In this document: piece by piece, positions 28,811-36,859 of the stretch
How positions within the stretch are numbered: position 1 is the stretch's first letter
Layout of the letters: each line of letters starts with the position of its first letter
Source: Dactylosporangium sp. AC04546
GTDB taxonomy: Bacteria > Actinomycetota > Actinomycetes > Mycobacteriales > Micromonosporaceae
Length of the DNA: 64,000 nt
Direction: 5' to 3'
Assembly: GCF_022095675.1 (NCBI RefSeq)
Contig: NZ_JAHYSG010000021.1
Location: 1 to 64,000, forward strand
Program-made: the position numbers and the translations under genes
The notes under the pieces: generated by a model
What the model was told of the DNA's origin: nothing
Databases searched by the model: none
The model's input: only the letters and a program-made list of their open reading frames with translations

Positions 28811-29023
28811 TCACTTGCCCCGGTTGTACATCCGTGGGGCCTTCGGGTTGCCGCCCTTGCCGCCGGCCTTGCCGCCCTTGCCGCCGTGGCCGCCCGAGCC
28901 GGGCGGGAGCGAGCGGGCGGCCTGGGCCCGCCGGAGGGCCTCCAGCGGGTTGGCCGGCGGCGGGAGCGTCTCCTCGGAGGTCTCCTCGGCCGCGGCACCG
29001 GATGAGTCGGAATTGGCAGGCAT
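28811..29023 (-). CDS. Small Gly/Lys-tailed protein, 70 aa
   Basis: The protein has an acidic Ser/Glu start, a short helix (PLEALRRAQAARSLPPG) and a tail GGHGGKGGKAGGKGG ending PKAPRMYNRGK. The ATG at 29023 has AAGGAG 9 bases upstream. It is flanked by terminators on both sides, so it is a monocistronic gene. The composition resembles small nucleic-acid-binding or stress proteins, but I do not recognise a family. Confidence 0.65.
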   Translation of the reverse strand: MPANSDSSGAAAEETSEETLPPPANPLEALRRAQAARSLPPGSGGHGGKGGKAGGKGGNPKAPRMYNRGK

Positions 29024-29211
29024 ATGCGTGTCTCCTTCGCGGGAAGCTGGTGTGCTGGACAGCGAACGGACAGGCGTGGCCGCGCTGGACGCGAAGCGGG
29101 GATTGTCCGAAACCCACAACGGGGGCCGGCCTCCTGCTCATGGTGGGCAGTCGGCGGCACGCGCGGCGTCAATGGGCTCAGAAACGCATATGGGTACGGT
29201 ACCAGCCCCGG

Positions 29212-29252
29212 CCCGCGCTCCGCACACCCGATTCGCGGGTGCGGAGCGCGGG
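29212..29252 (-). terminator. Strong hairpin downstream of the sigma-partner gene
   Basis: CCCGCGCTCCGCAC (29212-29225) pairs with GTGCGGAGCGCGGG (29239-29252), 14 bases without mismatch and a further inner ACCCG/CGGGT pairing. It begins 8 bases after the minus-strand gene that ends at 29261. The rest of 29024-29211 holds nothing I can identify. Confidence 0.8.
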
Positions 29253-29260
29253 AACGGCGC

Positions 29261-30454
29261 TCAGGTGCCGAACACCTCGGTCACCGGCGGCCACGAGCCC
29301 GGGTCGGTCGGGTCGGCCGGGTTCATGCGCTGGGCGACGAGCGCCGGAGGCGTGCCCACCGCCTCCTTGGGCGAGGAGTAGTCCACCAGCACCAGCGTGC
29401 CCGCCTCGGTCAGGTACATGCAGGTGGCCAGGGCGTCGGACGGGCAGCTCGAGCGGCCCTTGGTGATCTTGCCGTCCGGCGACGGCAGCCCGATGGCGAG
29501 GGTCGCCGTCAGGTAGTCGTCGAAGTTGATCGGGCGGGTCAGCGGGACCGCGATGGGCTTCGGCGTCAGGCGCACCGCCGAGACCAGCCGCTCGCCGCTG
29601 GCGATGTCCTGGCCGTAGCTCGCGGCGGCCAGCGAGTAGTTCTTCGGTATCAGCTGGGCCTGGAAACCGATCGGGAACGGCTTCGGTGTCGCGGGGGAGA
29701 GGCCGTCGGCGATCGCGACCAGCTCGTCGCGTGTCGGCGTCTGCTCCCACGAGGTCCAGTAGACGGCGGCCCACGCATCGGCGGCGTACCGCCAGGCGAA
29801 GGCCGGGATCGGGGCGCCCATCATGGCGTACTTCTCGGCGAGGGCCTTGTCGGCCTGCGGCGCCGACAGCTGGCCGGCGTAGTGCAGCAGGCCGGGGCCG
29901 GAGCGCAGCTGGATCTTCTCGGCCGGGTCGAACTCGCTCGGCTCGAAGGCTCCGGGGCGGTACACGACGAGCGTCCCGCCCGGCTGCGAGATCCCCCTGG
30001 GATTCGTGTTCGGCGCGGTCGCCGAGGCGCTCGGCGCGATGGGTGTGGCGGGCGTGCCGGGCGGGCCGGTCGTTTCGTCGATGCTCGACTGCTGGTACGC
30101 GGTCGTGACGAGGTTCGGGTCGCTCACCGAGTAGCGGCCGGCCTTGTAGCCGGCGTACGTCGTGACGAACGGCGCCGCCGCGGCGAACTGCGCCGGTGTC
30201 GGCGACGGCTTCGCCGGCAGGCCGCTCGGATCGAGCGCGGGCGTGATCGGCTGGGGCGTGTTGAGCATCACCGCCACGGCGACAGCCGTGATCGCGGCGA
30301 CCGCGCTCCCGGCGACCGAGGAGAGCAGGGCGATCCGGCGGCGCCGGCGCACGAGCTGACGGCCGGCGGTGGTGATGTCGTCAACGCTGAGCCGCGGTGG
30401 CGGCGCGTCGTCCCTGGCCGTAGTCAACAGACTGCGCAGATCCTGTGGTGCCAT
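29261..30454 (-). CDS. Membrane-anchored protein encoded downstream of a SigE-family sigma factor
   Basis: A 397-residue protein with a cytoplasmic start (MAPQDLRSLLTTARDDAPPP), one membrane segment near residues 45-65 (SSVAGSAVAAITAVAVAVML), a Pro/Ala linker and a large extracytoplasmic domain rich in Trp/Tyr/Pro. It overlaps the sigma gene by 74 bases and has its own GGAGGGAAGG site. Position and topology suggest a sensor or anti-sigma partner, although no HXXXCXXC zinc anti-sigma motif is visible. Confidence 0.72.
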   Translation of the reverse strand: MAPQDLRSLLTTARDDAPPPRLSVDDITTAGRQLVRRRRRIALLSSVAGSAVAAITAVAVAVMLNTPQPITPALDPSGLPAKPSPTPAQFAAAAPFVTTYAGYKAGRYSVSDPNLVTTAYQQSSIDETTGPPGTPATPIAPSASATAPNTNPRGISQPGGTLVVYRPGAFEPSEFDPAEKIQLRSGPGLLHYAGQLSAPQADKALAEKYAMMGAPIPAFAWRYAADAWAAVYWTSWEQTPTRDELVAIADGLSPATPKPFPIGFQAQLIPKNYSLAAASYGQDIASGERLVSAVRLTPKPIAVPLTRPINFDDYLTATLAIGLPSPDGKITKGRSSCPSDALATCMYLTEAGTLVLVDYSSPKEAVGTPPALVAQRMNPADPTDPGSWPPVTEVFGT

Positions 30455-31007
30455 GCCCTTCCCTCCTGTTCTCCTCGATGCCTGCGGGTTGACTGTCAGC
30501 AATGCCGTCCGTGACCCGGAGATCTTCCGTGCCGAGCAGCGCCCGGAGCGCCGTGAGCCCCCGGGCCGTCTGACTCTTGACGGTGCCCGGCTGGCGGCCG
30601 AGCACTTCGGCGGTCTCCTCAACGCTCAGCCCCTCGTAGTACCGCAGCACCAGCACCGCGCGCTGGCCGGGTGCCATGCGGGCGAGTGCGGCGCGGATCC
30701 GGATCCGCTCGTCGACCTGTTCGGCGTGGTCCGGCCCCACCAGCTCGGGCAGGCTGTGCCCGGCCGACCGCTCGCGGCGGCGCCACGGCCGCCGGCTCTC
30801 GTCCACCAGGGCGTGCACGATCGCCCGCCGCACGTACGCCAGCGGGGTGTCGACCTTCTTCCAGCGCACGTACAGCTTGGCCAGGGAGGCGGCCACGGCG
30901 TCCTCGGCCGTGTGCCAGTCCCCGCACGTCAGGTAGGCGAGCGAGCGCAGCCCGTCGAAGCGTGCGGCGACGAACTCCCGGAAGTGCGCCTCGTCGTCTT
31001 CGTTCAC
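30381..31007 (-). CDS. SigE-family ECF RNA polymerase sigma factor
   Basis: A 208-residue ECF sigma factor. Region 2 reads FREFVAARFDGLRSLAYLTC and HTAEDAVAASLAKLYVRW; region 4 reads APGQRAVLVLRYYEGLSVEE and AEVLGRQPGTVKSQTARGL. It belongs to the actinobacterial SigE-like group that is usually followed by a membrane protein gene, as here. The last 25 residues lie in the overlap with that gene. The GTG start has GGGAG about 10 bases upstream. Confidence 0.88.
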   Translation of the reverse strand: MNEDDEAHFREFVAARFDGLRSLAYLTCGDWHTAEDAVAASLAKLYVRWKKVDTPLAYVRRAIVHALVDESRRPWRRRERSAGHSLPELVGPDHAEQVDERIRIRAALARMAPGQRAVLVLRYYEGLSVEETAEVLGRQPGTVKSQTARGLTALRALLGTEDLRVTDGIADSQPAGIEENRREGHGTTGSAQSVDYGQGRRAATAAQR

Positions 31008-31074
31008 CCGTCTGGGCTCCCTTCGTCCGGGGGTAGACGGAATCCGCCCGGGCAGGGTTGCACAAGAACCTGAA

Positions 31075-32328
31075 CTATTGCGTCGGGGTGGCGTCCGGAG
31101 TCGGCGGCGGCTGGGACGACGGTCCGGCCGGCGGCGTGCTCGGCGCCGGCGGCTCCGACGACTTCGGCGGCTCGCTCTGCGGCGCCGGGGAGCTGGGGGC
31201 GAGCGACGACGGCGCGACCGAGGCGGACGCGGAGGCGCTCGGCCCGGTCGACTGGGCGGTCGGCGGGCCGCCCGCTGCCTTCGAGGTGACCGCCAGGCTC
31301 GGTACCGCCGAGGTCGCCGCCGGTGCGCCCGGATCGGCGCCCTGGAGGGCGTCTCGGCTCAGCGCCCAGACGGCGAGCACCACACCGCCGGCGAGCACGG
31401 CCAGGGCCAGGCCGACGGCCACCGGGAACCACGCCGGGCGGCGTCCGGTGTGGTCGTCCACCGCCTCGAACTCGGCGGTGTCGGTGACGGCGGGGCGCAC
31501 CAGGGGTACCGTGCCGTCTTTGGCCTCACGGGCGGCCTGGGCCAGGGCGGCCGCGGTCGGGAAGCGGTCGCCGGGGTCCTTGGCCATCGCCCGCTCGACC
31601 AGGGCGCGGGCGGCGGCCGGCAGCGACTCGGGCAGCGGGGGCGGCTCGTCCTGGAGGTGCTTGATCGCGATCTCGAGCGGCGAGCTGCCGGTGAACGGCG
31701 GGCTGCCGGTCAGGCAGTGGTACGCCACCGCGCCCAGCGCGTAGATGTCGGTCGACGGCGAGACGGGCTTACCCGAGGCCTGCTCCGGCGACATGTAGAG
31801 GGCGGTGCCGATGACGGCGCTGACCTTCGTGACGGACGTCACGGCCTCCGAGCGGGCCACCCCGAAGTCGACGAGCGTCACGCCGCCGTTCTCGTTGACG
31901 AGCAGATTGTTGGGCTTGACGTCGCGGTGGATGATGCCGCGGCTGTGCGCCGCCTGGAGGGCGTCGGCGGCCTGCGCGACGATGTCGAGGGTGTCGTCGA
32001 CCGGCAGGGTGCCGTCGCGGTTGATCCACTCGCCGAGGGGCTTGCCGTCGACGAAAGCCATCACGAGGTACAGCGTCCCCTCGGGGCTCTCGCCGTAGTC
32101 GTACACGCCCACGACGCCCTGGTGGCCGATCGACGCCATGATGCGCGCCTCGGCGCGGAACCGGGCGCCGAACTCGGACTTGCTCGTGTGGCCCGGCAGC
32201 AGGACCTTCACGGCCACGGTGCGGGCGAGTGTCAGGTCGGTCGCGCGGAACACCTGTCCCATGCCGCCGCTGGCGACGAACTCATCGAGGCGGTACCGGT
32301 CGCCGAGCACGTCCCCTGGTCCTAGCAC
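31075..32328 (-). CDS. Transmembrane Ser/Thr protein kinase
   Basis: A 417-residue PknB-type kinase without PASTA repeats. The glycine loop is ASGGMGQVF, the ATP Lys is Lys41, the catalytic loop is HRDVKPNN (Asp136), DFG is at 154-156 and the activation loop ends GTALYMSPEQ. A single membrane segment spans about 301-323, followed by a Ser/Pro-rich extracellular tail of about 90 residues. It is divergent from the parA-scpAB genes. The GTG at 32328 has no ribosome-binding site and a leaderless -10 box. Confidence 0.93.
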   Translation of the reverse strand: MLGPGDVLGDRYRLDEFVASGGMGQVFRATDLTLARTVAVKVLLPGHTSKSEFGARFRAEARIMASIGHQGVVGVYDYGESPEGTLYLVMAFVDGKPLGEWINRDGTLPVDDTLDIVAQAADALQAAHSRGIIHRDVKPNNLLVNENGGVTLVDFGVARSEAVTSVTKVSAVIGTALYMSPEQASGKPVSPSTDIYALGAVAYHCLTGSPPFTGSSPLEIAIKHLQDEPPPLPESLPAAARALVERAMAKDPGDRFPTAAALAQAAREAKDGTVPLVRPAVTDTAEFEAVDDHTGRRPAWFPVAVGLALAVLAGGVVLAVWALSRDALQGADPGAPAATSAVPSLAVTSKAAGGPPTAQSTGPSASASASVAPSSLAPSSPAPQSEPPKSSEPPAPSTPPAGPSSQPPPTPDATPTQ

Positions 32329-32335
32329 GCGATGA

Positions 32336-32341
32336 ACCGTA
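32336..32341 (-). promoter_or_regulatory. Predicted -10 box of a leaderless kinase-gene promoter
   Basis: On the minus strand TACGGT ends 7 bases before the GTG at 32328. Confidence 0.5.
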
Positions 32342-32376
32342 CCCAACGACGAGCTTCGCGACACGCCGGGCGCCCT

Positions 32377-32407
32377 TTGCCATATGTACCCTGCGGTGAC
32401 GTACAGT
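32377..32407 (+). promoter_or_regulatory. Possible promoter of the parA-like gene
   Basis: TTGCCA (32377-32382) and TACAGT (32402-32407) are separated by 19 bases and would give an mRNA leader of about 85 bases before the ATG at 32498. The spacer is slightly long. Confidence 0.45.
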
Positions 32408-32497
32408 CGGGCAACGGCCGACTCGCTTCCCCCAGATCGCCGACGCCGAATCGGTCCCAGGGGTTGAGTTGGCCCGCCGGGAGGGGCGTAGACAGCG

Positions 32498-33433
32498 ATG
32501 ACAGGCATGGGCGACCAGGCGGAGTCCTGGACCACCACGATGCGTGCCGAGCAGGCATCGCTGGACCTCGGCGCCGAGCTGGGCCCGGCGGACCCCACGG
32601 CGTACACGATGCGCAAGCCGATCCCCGAGCCCATGCTGATGGACCGGCACGGCCCGGCGCGGATCATCGCCATGGCCAACCAGAAGGGCGGCGTGGGCAA
32701 GACCACGTCGACCATCAACCTGGGCGCGGCCCTCGCCGAGTACGGGCGGCGGGTGCTGCTCGTCGACTTCGATCCGCAGGGCGCGCTGTCGGTCGGCCTC
32801 GGGGTCAACCCCCACAATCTGGACCTCACGATCTACAACATCCTCATGGACTCGGACGTCACGGTCGAGGACATCCGGATCAAGACGGACATCGCAGGCC
32901 TCCACCTGCTGCCGGCCAACATCGACCTGTCCGCGGCCGAGATCCAGCTGGTGACCGAGGTCGCCCGGGAGATGGCCCTGGCGCGGGTGCTCCGCCCGGT
33001 CCTCAAGGAGTACGACTTCATCCTGATCGACTGCCAGCCCTCGCTGGGTCTGCTGGCGATCAACGCGCTCACCGTGGCGCACGGCGTGATGATCCCGCTG
33101 GAATGTGAGTTTTTCTCACTTCGGGGCGTGGCGCTGCTGCTCGACACGATCGACAAGGTCCGCGAGCGGCTCAACTTCGACCTGGAGCTCGAGGGGATCC
33201 TCGCGACCATGTACGACAGCCGCACCACGCACTGCCGCCAGGTGCTGCAGCGGGTCGTGGAGGCGTTCGGGGACAAGGTGTACCAGACCGTCATCACCAA
33301 GACGGTGAAGTTCCCGGAGTCGACGGTCGCCGGCGCGCCGATCACGGTGCTGGACCCGGCCTCCTCCGGGGCGCGCAACTACCGGCAGCTCGCCCGCGAG
33401 GTGATCGCCCAGCAGGCCGAGCGGCGGTTGTAG
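32498..33433 (+). CDS. ParA/Soj-family ATPase (scpAB-linked)
   Basis: A 311-residue P-loop ATPase with the deviant Walker A KGGVGKTTST preceded by IIAMANQ, Walker A' LLVDFDPQGALS and Walker B FILIDCQPSLG. An N-terminal extension of about 50 residues precedes the core. It corresponds to the ParA-like Rv1708 before scpA-scpB in M. tuberculosis, not to the oriC-linked parA, and has no parB partner. It may help condensin loading or positioning; this is inference. The ATG at 32498 is used; ATG 32507 is possible. Confidence 0.9.
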   Translation: MTGMGDQAESWTTTMRAEQASLDLGAELGPADPTAYTMRKPIPEPMLMDRHGPARIIAMANQKGGVGKTTSTINLGAALAEYGRRVLLVDFDPQGALSVGLGVNPHNLDLTIYNILMDSDVTVEDIRIKTDIAGLHLLPANIDLSAAEIQLVTEVAREMALARVLRPVLKEYDFILIDCQPSLGLLAINALTVAHGVMIPLECEFFSLRGVALLLDTIDKVRERLNFDLELEGILATMYDSRTTHCRQVLQRVVEAFGDKVYQTVITKTVKFPESTVAGAPITVLDPASSGARNYRQLAREVIAQQAERRL

Positions 33434-33455
33434 CGAGTTCACGCAGTTCTTGCGC

Positions 33456-33461
33456 TACGTT
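33456..33461 (+). promoter_or_regulatory. Predicted -10 box of a leaderless scpA promoter
   Basis: TACGTT ends 6 bases before the GTG at 33468, giving scpA an internal start of transcription after the parA-like gene. Confidence 0.5.
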
Positions 33462-33467
33462 CTTCCG

Positions 33468-34661
33468 GTGACCGAACCCGATGCCGCTCCTCCGACGCTG
33501 GTGGAGGCTGCCGCTGCGGCTCCTCCGGCGGTCTCGGCTTCGGCTTCCGTTGCGGCCTCGGCTCCCGAGGCGGCCTCGGCCGGGTTCCAGGTGCGGCTCG
33601 CCAACTTCACCGGGCCGTTCGACCTGCTGCTGCAGTTGATCGGCAAGCACAAGCTGGACGTCACCGAGGTCGCGCTGCACACGGTGACCGACGACTTCAT
33701 CGCCTACATCCGGGCGATGGGCGACGACTGGGACCTGGACGAGGCATCGGAGTTCCTGGTCGTGGCGGCCACGCTGCTGGACCTGAAGGCCGCCCGCCTG
33801 CTGCCGTCGGCGACGGTGGAGAACGAGGAGGACCTGGCGCTGCTGGAGGCGCGGGACCTGCTGTTCGCGCGACTGCTGCAGTACAAGGCGTTCAAGGAGG
33901 CGGCGGCCCACATCGCCGGCCTGGAGGCGGTGGGTTCGCGGCGCTACCCGAGGTCGGTGGCGCTGGAGCCCCGCTACGCCGAGGCGCTGCCCGACCTGGT
34001 GCTGGGCGTGGGCCCGCAGCGGCTGCTGAAATTGGCGCTGAAGGCGTTCACCCCGAAGGCCGCACCGGTGGTCTCGATCGCGCACATCCACATGGTCCGC
34101 GTGAGCGTCCGCGAGCACGCGAACATCGTGAGGGACCGCCTGATCGAACAGCGCGAGGCCACGTTCAGCGCACTGTGCATCGACTGCGAGTCGACGCTGG
34201 AGGTGGTGGCCCGCTTCCTGGCATTGCTGGAGCTCTATCGGGAAGACCTGGTGAGCTTCGAACAGGCCCAGGCGCTGGGCGAGCTGCTGGTCCGCTGGAC
34301 GGGCACGGACGACGCGGACGTGAGCATCGAGGTCGAGGAGTACGAGGGCGCTCCACCCCAACCCGAGGCCGCCACTCCGGAAGGCGGCTCGCCGGACGCC
34401 GGCGCGCCGGATGACGAGCCCTCGGACGACGGCGGTGCTTTGGACGGTGAGGCCTCGGGCGACGGCGCGTTGGTTGGCGCTGCCTCGGACGGTGTGGCTC
34501 CGGACGGTGGCGGGTGGGGGCGTGCAGCCTCGGACGATGAGCCTCCGGGCGGCGCTGCCGCCGATGATGCTTCGCTGCTGACCGAGCCCGAGGACCCCGG
34601 CGAAGCGACGGCGGCGAATGCGGGCGAGGACGACGAAGCGGACAGCGAGGTGGCAAATTGA
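33468..34661 (+). CDS. scpA: Segregation and condensation protein A with acidic C-terminal tail
   Basis: A 397-residue kleisin. The core (about 40-295) opens with FQVRLANFTGPFDLLLQLI and has the typical DEASEFLVVAATLLDLKAARLL; the C-terminal winged helix ends near VSIEVEEYE. ScpA bridges the Smc heads and binds ScpB. Unlike typical ScpA (about 250 residues), a low-complexity Asp/Gly/Ala tail of about 103 residues follows, plus a 39-residue Ala-rich N-terminus. The stop overlaps the scpB TTG start by 4 bases. Confidence 0.93.
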   Translation: MTEPDAAPPTLVEAAAAAPPAVSASASVAASAPEAASAGFQVRLANFTGPFDLLLQLIGKHKLDVTEVALHTVTDDFIAYIRAMGDDWDLDEASEFLVVAATLLDLKAARLLPSATVENEEDLALLEARDLLFARLLQYKAFKEAAAHIAGLEAVGSRRYPRSVALEPRYAEALPDLVLGVGPQRLLKLALKAFTPKAAPVVSIAHIHMVRVSVREHANIVRDRLIEQREATFSALCIDCESTLEVVARFLALLELYREDLVSFEQAQALGELLVRWTGTDDADVSIEVEEYEGAPPQPEAATPEGGSPDAGAPDDEPSDDGGALDGEASGDGALVGAASDGVAPDGGGWGRAASDDEPPGGAAADDASLLTEPEDPGEATAANAGEDDEADSEVAN

Positions 34662-36004
34662 GCGAGGACGACCAGCGCAGCAGGTCGCTAGCCGACCAGG
34701 CGGCGAGCTGGATCCCGCCCTGGGAACGCCCGAAGCCGCCCGCCCAGCCGACCCCGGACGAGGCGCCGGACGACACCTCGAACAAGGCCCTGGACGCGCC
34801 CGAGGACGAGCCCCAGGACGAAACTCGGGACGCGCACCAGGACGAGATCCGCGACGAGGTTCCGGACGGGTCTCCTGACGAGACCCGGGATGAGACTGCG
34901 GACGCGGCCTTGGACGAGGTCTCGGCATCCCTGGACGCCGAGGCTTCACCGGCTCCCGAGGTTGCGATCCCGGCGCCCAGGCGTGCGGAGCCCATAGAGG
35001 CGGAACTGCCGGAGGCCGAGCCGGCGGTCGACGGCCCAGCAGAGGCTTCCGTCGATGTCGCCGATTCGTCGGGGGTCGATGTCTCGGATGCGGACTCCGT
35101 CGATGTGCCGGATGTGGGCCCCGTCGATGTGCCGAGCGTGGATGCGGTCGATGCTGAGGTCGCTGCCCCGGTCGATGTCCCCGAAGAGGGCGCCTTCGAT
35201 GCCGGGCGAGAGGCTGTCGTCGATCTCGCGGGACCGGGTGCTGCCGATGCCCCCACGGTGGACGACGTCGATGTCTCCGGAGTGGACGTCGACGTCGATG
35301 AAGTGGGCGTGCTCGTTGACTCCGAAGAGACCGACATCGGTGCGGTCGACTCCCCTGACGGTGAGGCCGCGCCTGCCGGCGAGCAGCCGGAGAACGACGC
35401 GCTGTTCGCGATCGACGCGCCTGCCGCCGGTGCGGCGCCCGCCGAGCGGGTCGCCATGTCCGATGCCGAGCTGCGGGGGGCCGTCGAGGCCATTCTGCTC
35501 ATCGTCGACGAACCGACCAGCGAGGTCACCCTCGCGCAGGTGCTCGAGCAGCCGGTCGACCGGGTGCGGGTCGTGCTTGAGGACGTCTCGCGGGGGTACA
35601 CCTCGATGGGGCTCGGGTTCGACCTGCGGCGGGTGGCTGGAGGGTGGCGGCTGTACACGCGGCCGGAGTACGCCGCCTATGTCGAGAAGTTCGTCCTCGA
35701 CGGGCAGCAGGTGCGGCTCACGCAGGCCGCACTGGAGACACTGGCCGTGGTCGCGTACAAACAGCCTGTCACGCGGTCGCGGATCTCGGCCATCCGCGGG
35801 GTCAACTGCGACGGCGTGGTCCGTACGCTGGTTACCCGGGGGCTGATCGAGGAAGTGGGTAGTGAGCCGGAGAGCGGCGCGCTGCTGTACCGCACCACCA
35901 CGCTCTTCCTGGAGAAGCTCGGGCTCGACAGCGTCGACCAGCTGCCCCCGCTCGCCCCGTTCCTGCCCGACGACATAGATGAGATCGCCGATGCCCAGCG
36001 CTGA
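34658..36004 (+). CDS. scpB: Segregation and condensation protein B with 266-residue acidic N-terminal extension
   Basis: A 448-residue protein whose conserved ScpB core of two winged helices starts near residue 267 (MSDAELRGAVEAILLIVDEP) and includes LTQAALETLAVVAYKQPVTR and the end LFLEKLGLDSVDQLP. Residues 1-266 are low complexity, first Asp/Glu/Pro-rich, then Val-Asp repeats such as VDVPDVGPVDVPSVDAVD. The start is the rare TTG at 34658 in a TTGA overlap with scpA. The ATG before the core (35457) is in frame and could give a short form, but lacks a good ribosome-binding site. Confidence 0.9.
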   Translation: MSEDDQRSRSLADQAASWIPPWERPKPPAQPTPDEAPDDTSNKALDAPEDEPQDETRDAHQDEIRDEVPDGSPDETRDETADAALDEVSASLDAEASPAPEVAIPAPRRAEPIEAELPEAEPAVDGPAEASVDVADSSGVDVSDADSVDVPDVGPVDVPSVDAVDAEVAAPVDVPEEGAFDAGREAVVDLAGPGAADAPTVDDVDVSGVDVDVDEVGVLVDSEETDIGAVDSPDGEAAPAGEQPENDALFAIDAPAAGAAPAERVAMSDAELRGAVEAILLIVDEPTSEVTLAQVLEQPVDRVRVVLEDVSRGYTSMGLGFDLRRVAGGWRLYTRPEYAAYVEKFVLDGQQVRLTQAALETLAVVAYKQPVTRSRISAIRGVNCDGVVRTLVTRGLIEEVGSEPESGALLYRTTTLFLEKLGLDSVDQLPPLAPFLPDDIDEIADAQR

Positions 36005-36782
36005 TGCCGAACAGTTCACCTCGTCCGCGTTCGACGCGCCGCCCGACGCGCAGCCGCCGCGCAACCCGGAGCGCCTGCAGAAGATCCTCGCCGCCGCCGG
36101 GCTCGGCTCCCGGCGCAACTGCGAGCGCATGATCGACGAAGGGCGCGTCACCGTCAACGGGAAGGAGGCGACGCTCGGCGACAAGGCCGACGCCGTGCGT
36201 GACGCGATCCACGTCGACGGGCAGCGGCTCGTGACCGACACGCGCCTCGTGTACATCGCGTTGAACAAGCCGCGCGGGGTCGTGTCGACGATGGACGACG
36301 AGCGCGGGCGCAACGCGATCGCCGACCTGGTGCCGAACATCGACGCCCGCGTGTTCCACGTCGGGCGGCTCGACGCCGAGAGTGAGGGGCTGATCCTGCT
36401 CACCAACGACGGCGGGCTGGCGCACAAGCTGATGCACCCGTCGTACGAGGTCGCCAAGACGTACCAGGTCGAGATCCCCGGGCCGGTGCCGCGCGCGATG
36501 GGGCGGCAGCTCAAGGCCGGCGTCACGCTTGAGGACGGACCGGTCAAGGTCGACTCGTTCCGGGTCGTGGACGCGTACGGCAAGGTCGCGCTGGTCGAGG
36601 TCGTGCTCCACGAGGGGCGCAACCACATCGTGCGGCGCATGTTCGACGCTGTCGGGTTCCCCGTGCAGCGGCTCATCCGGACGCAGATCGGGCCGATCCG
36701 GCTCGGCGACCTGCGGCCCGGCCGGACCCGCCATCTGTCCCAGGCCGAGATCGGCGCCCTCTTCAAGGCCGTCGGCGAGTAG
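35991..36782 (+). CDS. Pseudouridine synthase, RsuA/RluB family
   Basis: A 263-residue enzyme with an N-terminal S4 domain (ERLQKILAAAGLGSRRNCER) and the RsuA-type catalytic domain: YIALNKPRGVVST, catalytic Asp in HVGRLDAESEGLILLTNDG, and EGRNHIVRRMFDAVGFPV. It modifies a uridine in 23S (or 16S) rRNA. The start could be ATG 35991 or 35979, both overlapping scpB; neither has a strong ribosome-binding site. Confidence 0.92.
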   Translation: MPSADAEQFTSSAFDAPPDAQPPRNPERLQKILAAAGLGSRRNCERMIDEGRVTVNGKEATLGDKADAVRDAIHVDGQRLVTDTRLVYIALNKPRGVVSTMDDERGRNAIADLVPNIDARVFHVGRLDAESEGLILLTNDGGLAHKLMHPSYEVAKTYQVEIPGPVPRAMGRQLKAGVTLEDGPVKVDSFRVVDAYGKVALVEVVLHEGRNHIVRRMFDAVGFPVQRLIRTQIGPIRLGDLRPGRTRHLSQAEIGALFKAVGE

Positions 36783-36801
36783 CCGCCGCGCCGCAAGAAG
36801 T

Positions 36802-36850
36802 CGACGTTGGCCGATCTATCCCCACGTGGAGGGTAGATCGGCCAACGTCG
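36802..36850. repeat. Long palindromic element, copy 1 (also bidirectional terminator)
   Basis: CGACGTTGGCCGATCTA (36802-36818) pairs perfectly with TAGATCGGCCAACGTCG (36834-36850) and the 15-base centre is itself almost palindromic around CACGTG. It sits between the convergent pseudouridine synthase and ABC permease genes. A closely related element lies at 46042-46099, so this is a member of a dispersed family. Confidence 0.85.
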
Positions 36851-36859
36851 TTGTAAGCG

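Noticed and set aside
32498..36004. Plasmid-type partition locus
   Set aside because: The ParA-like gene is followed by scpA-scpB, not parB, in the conserved chromosomal order.
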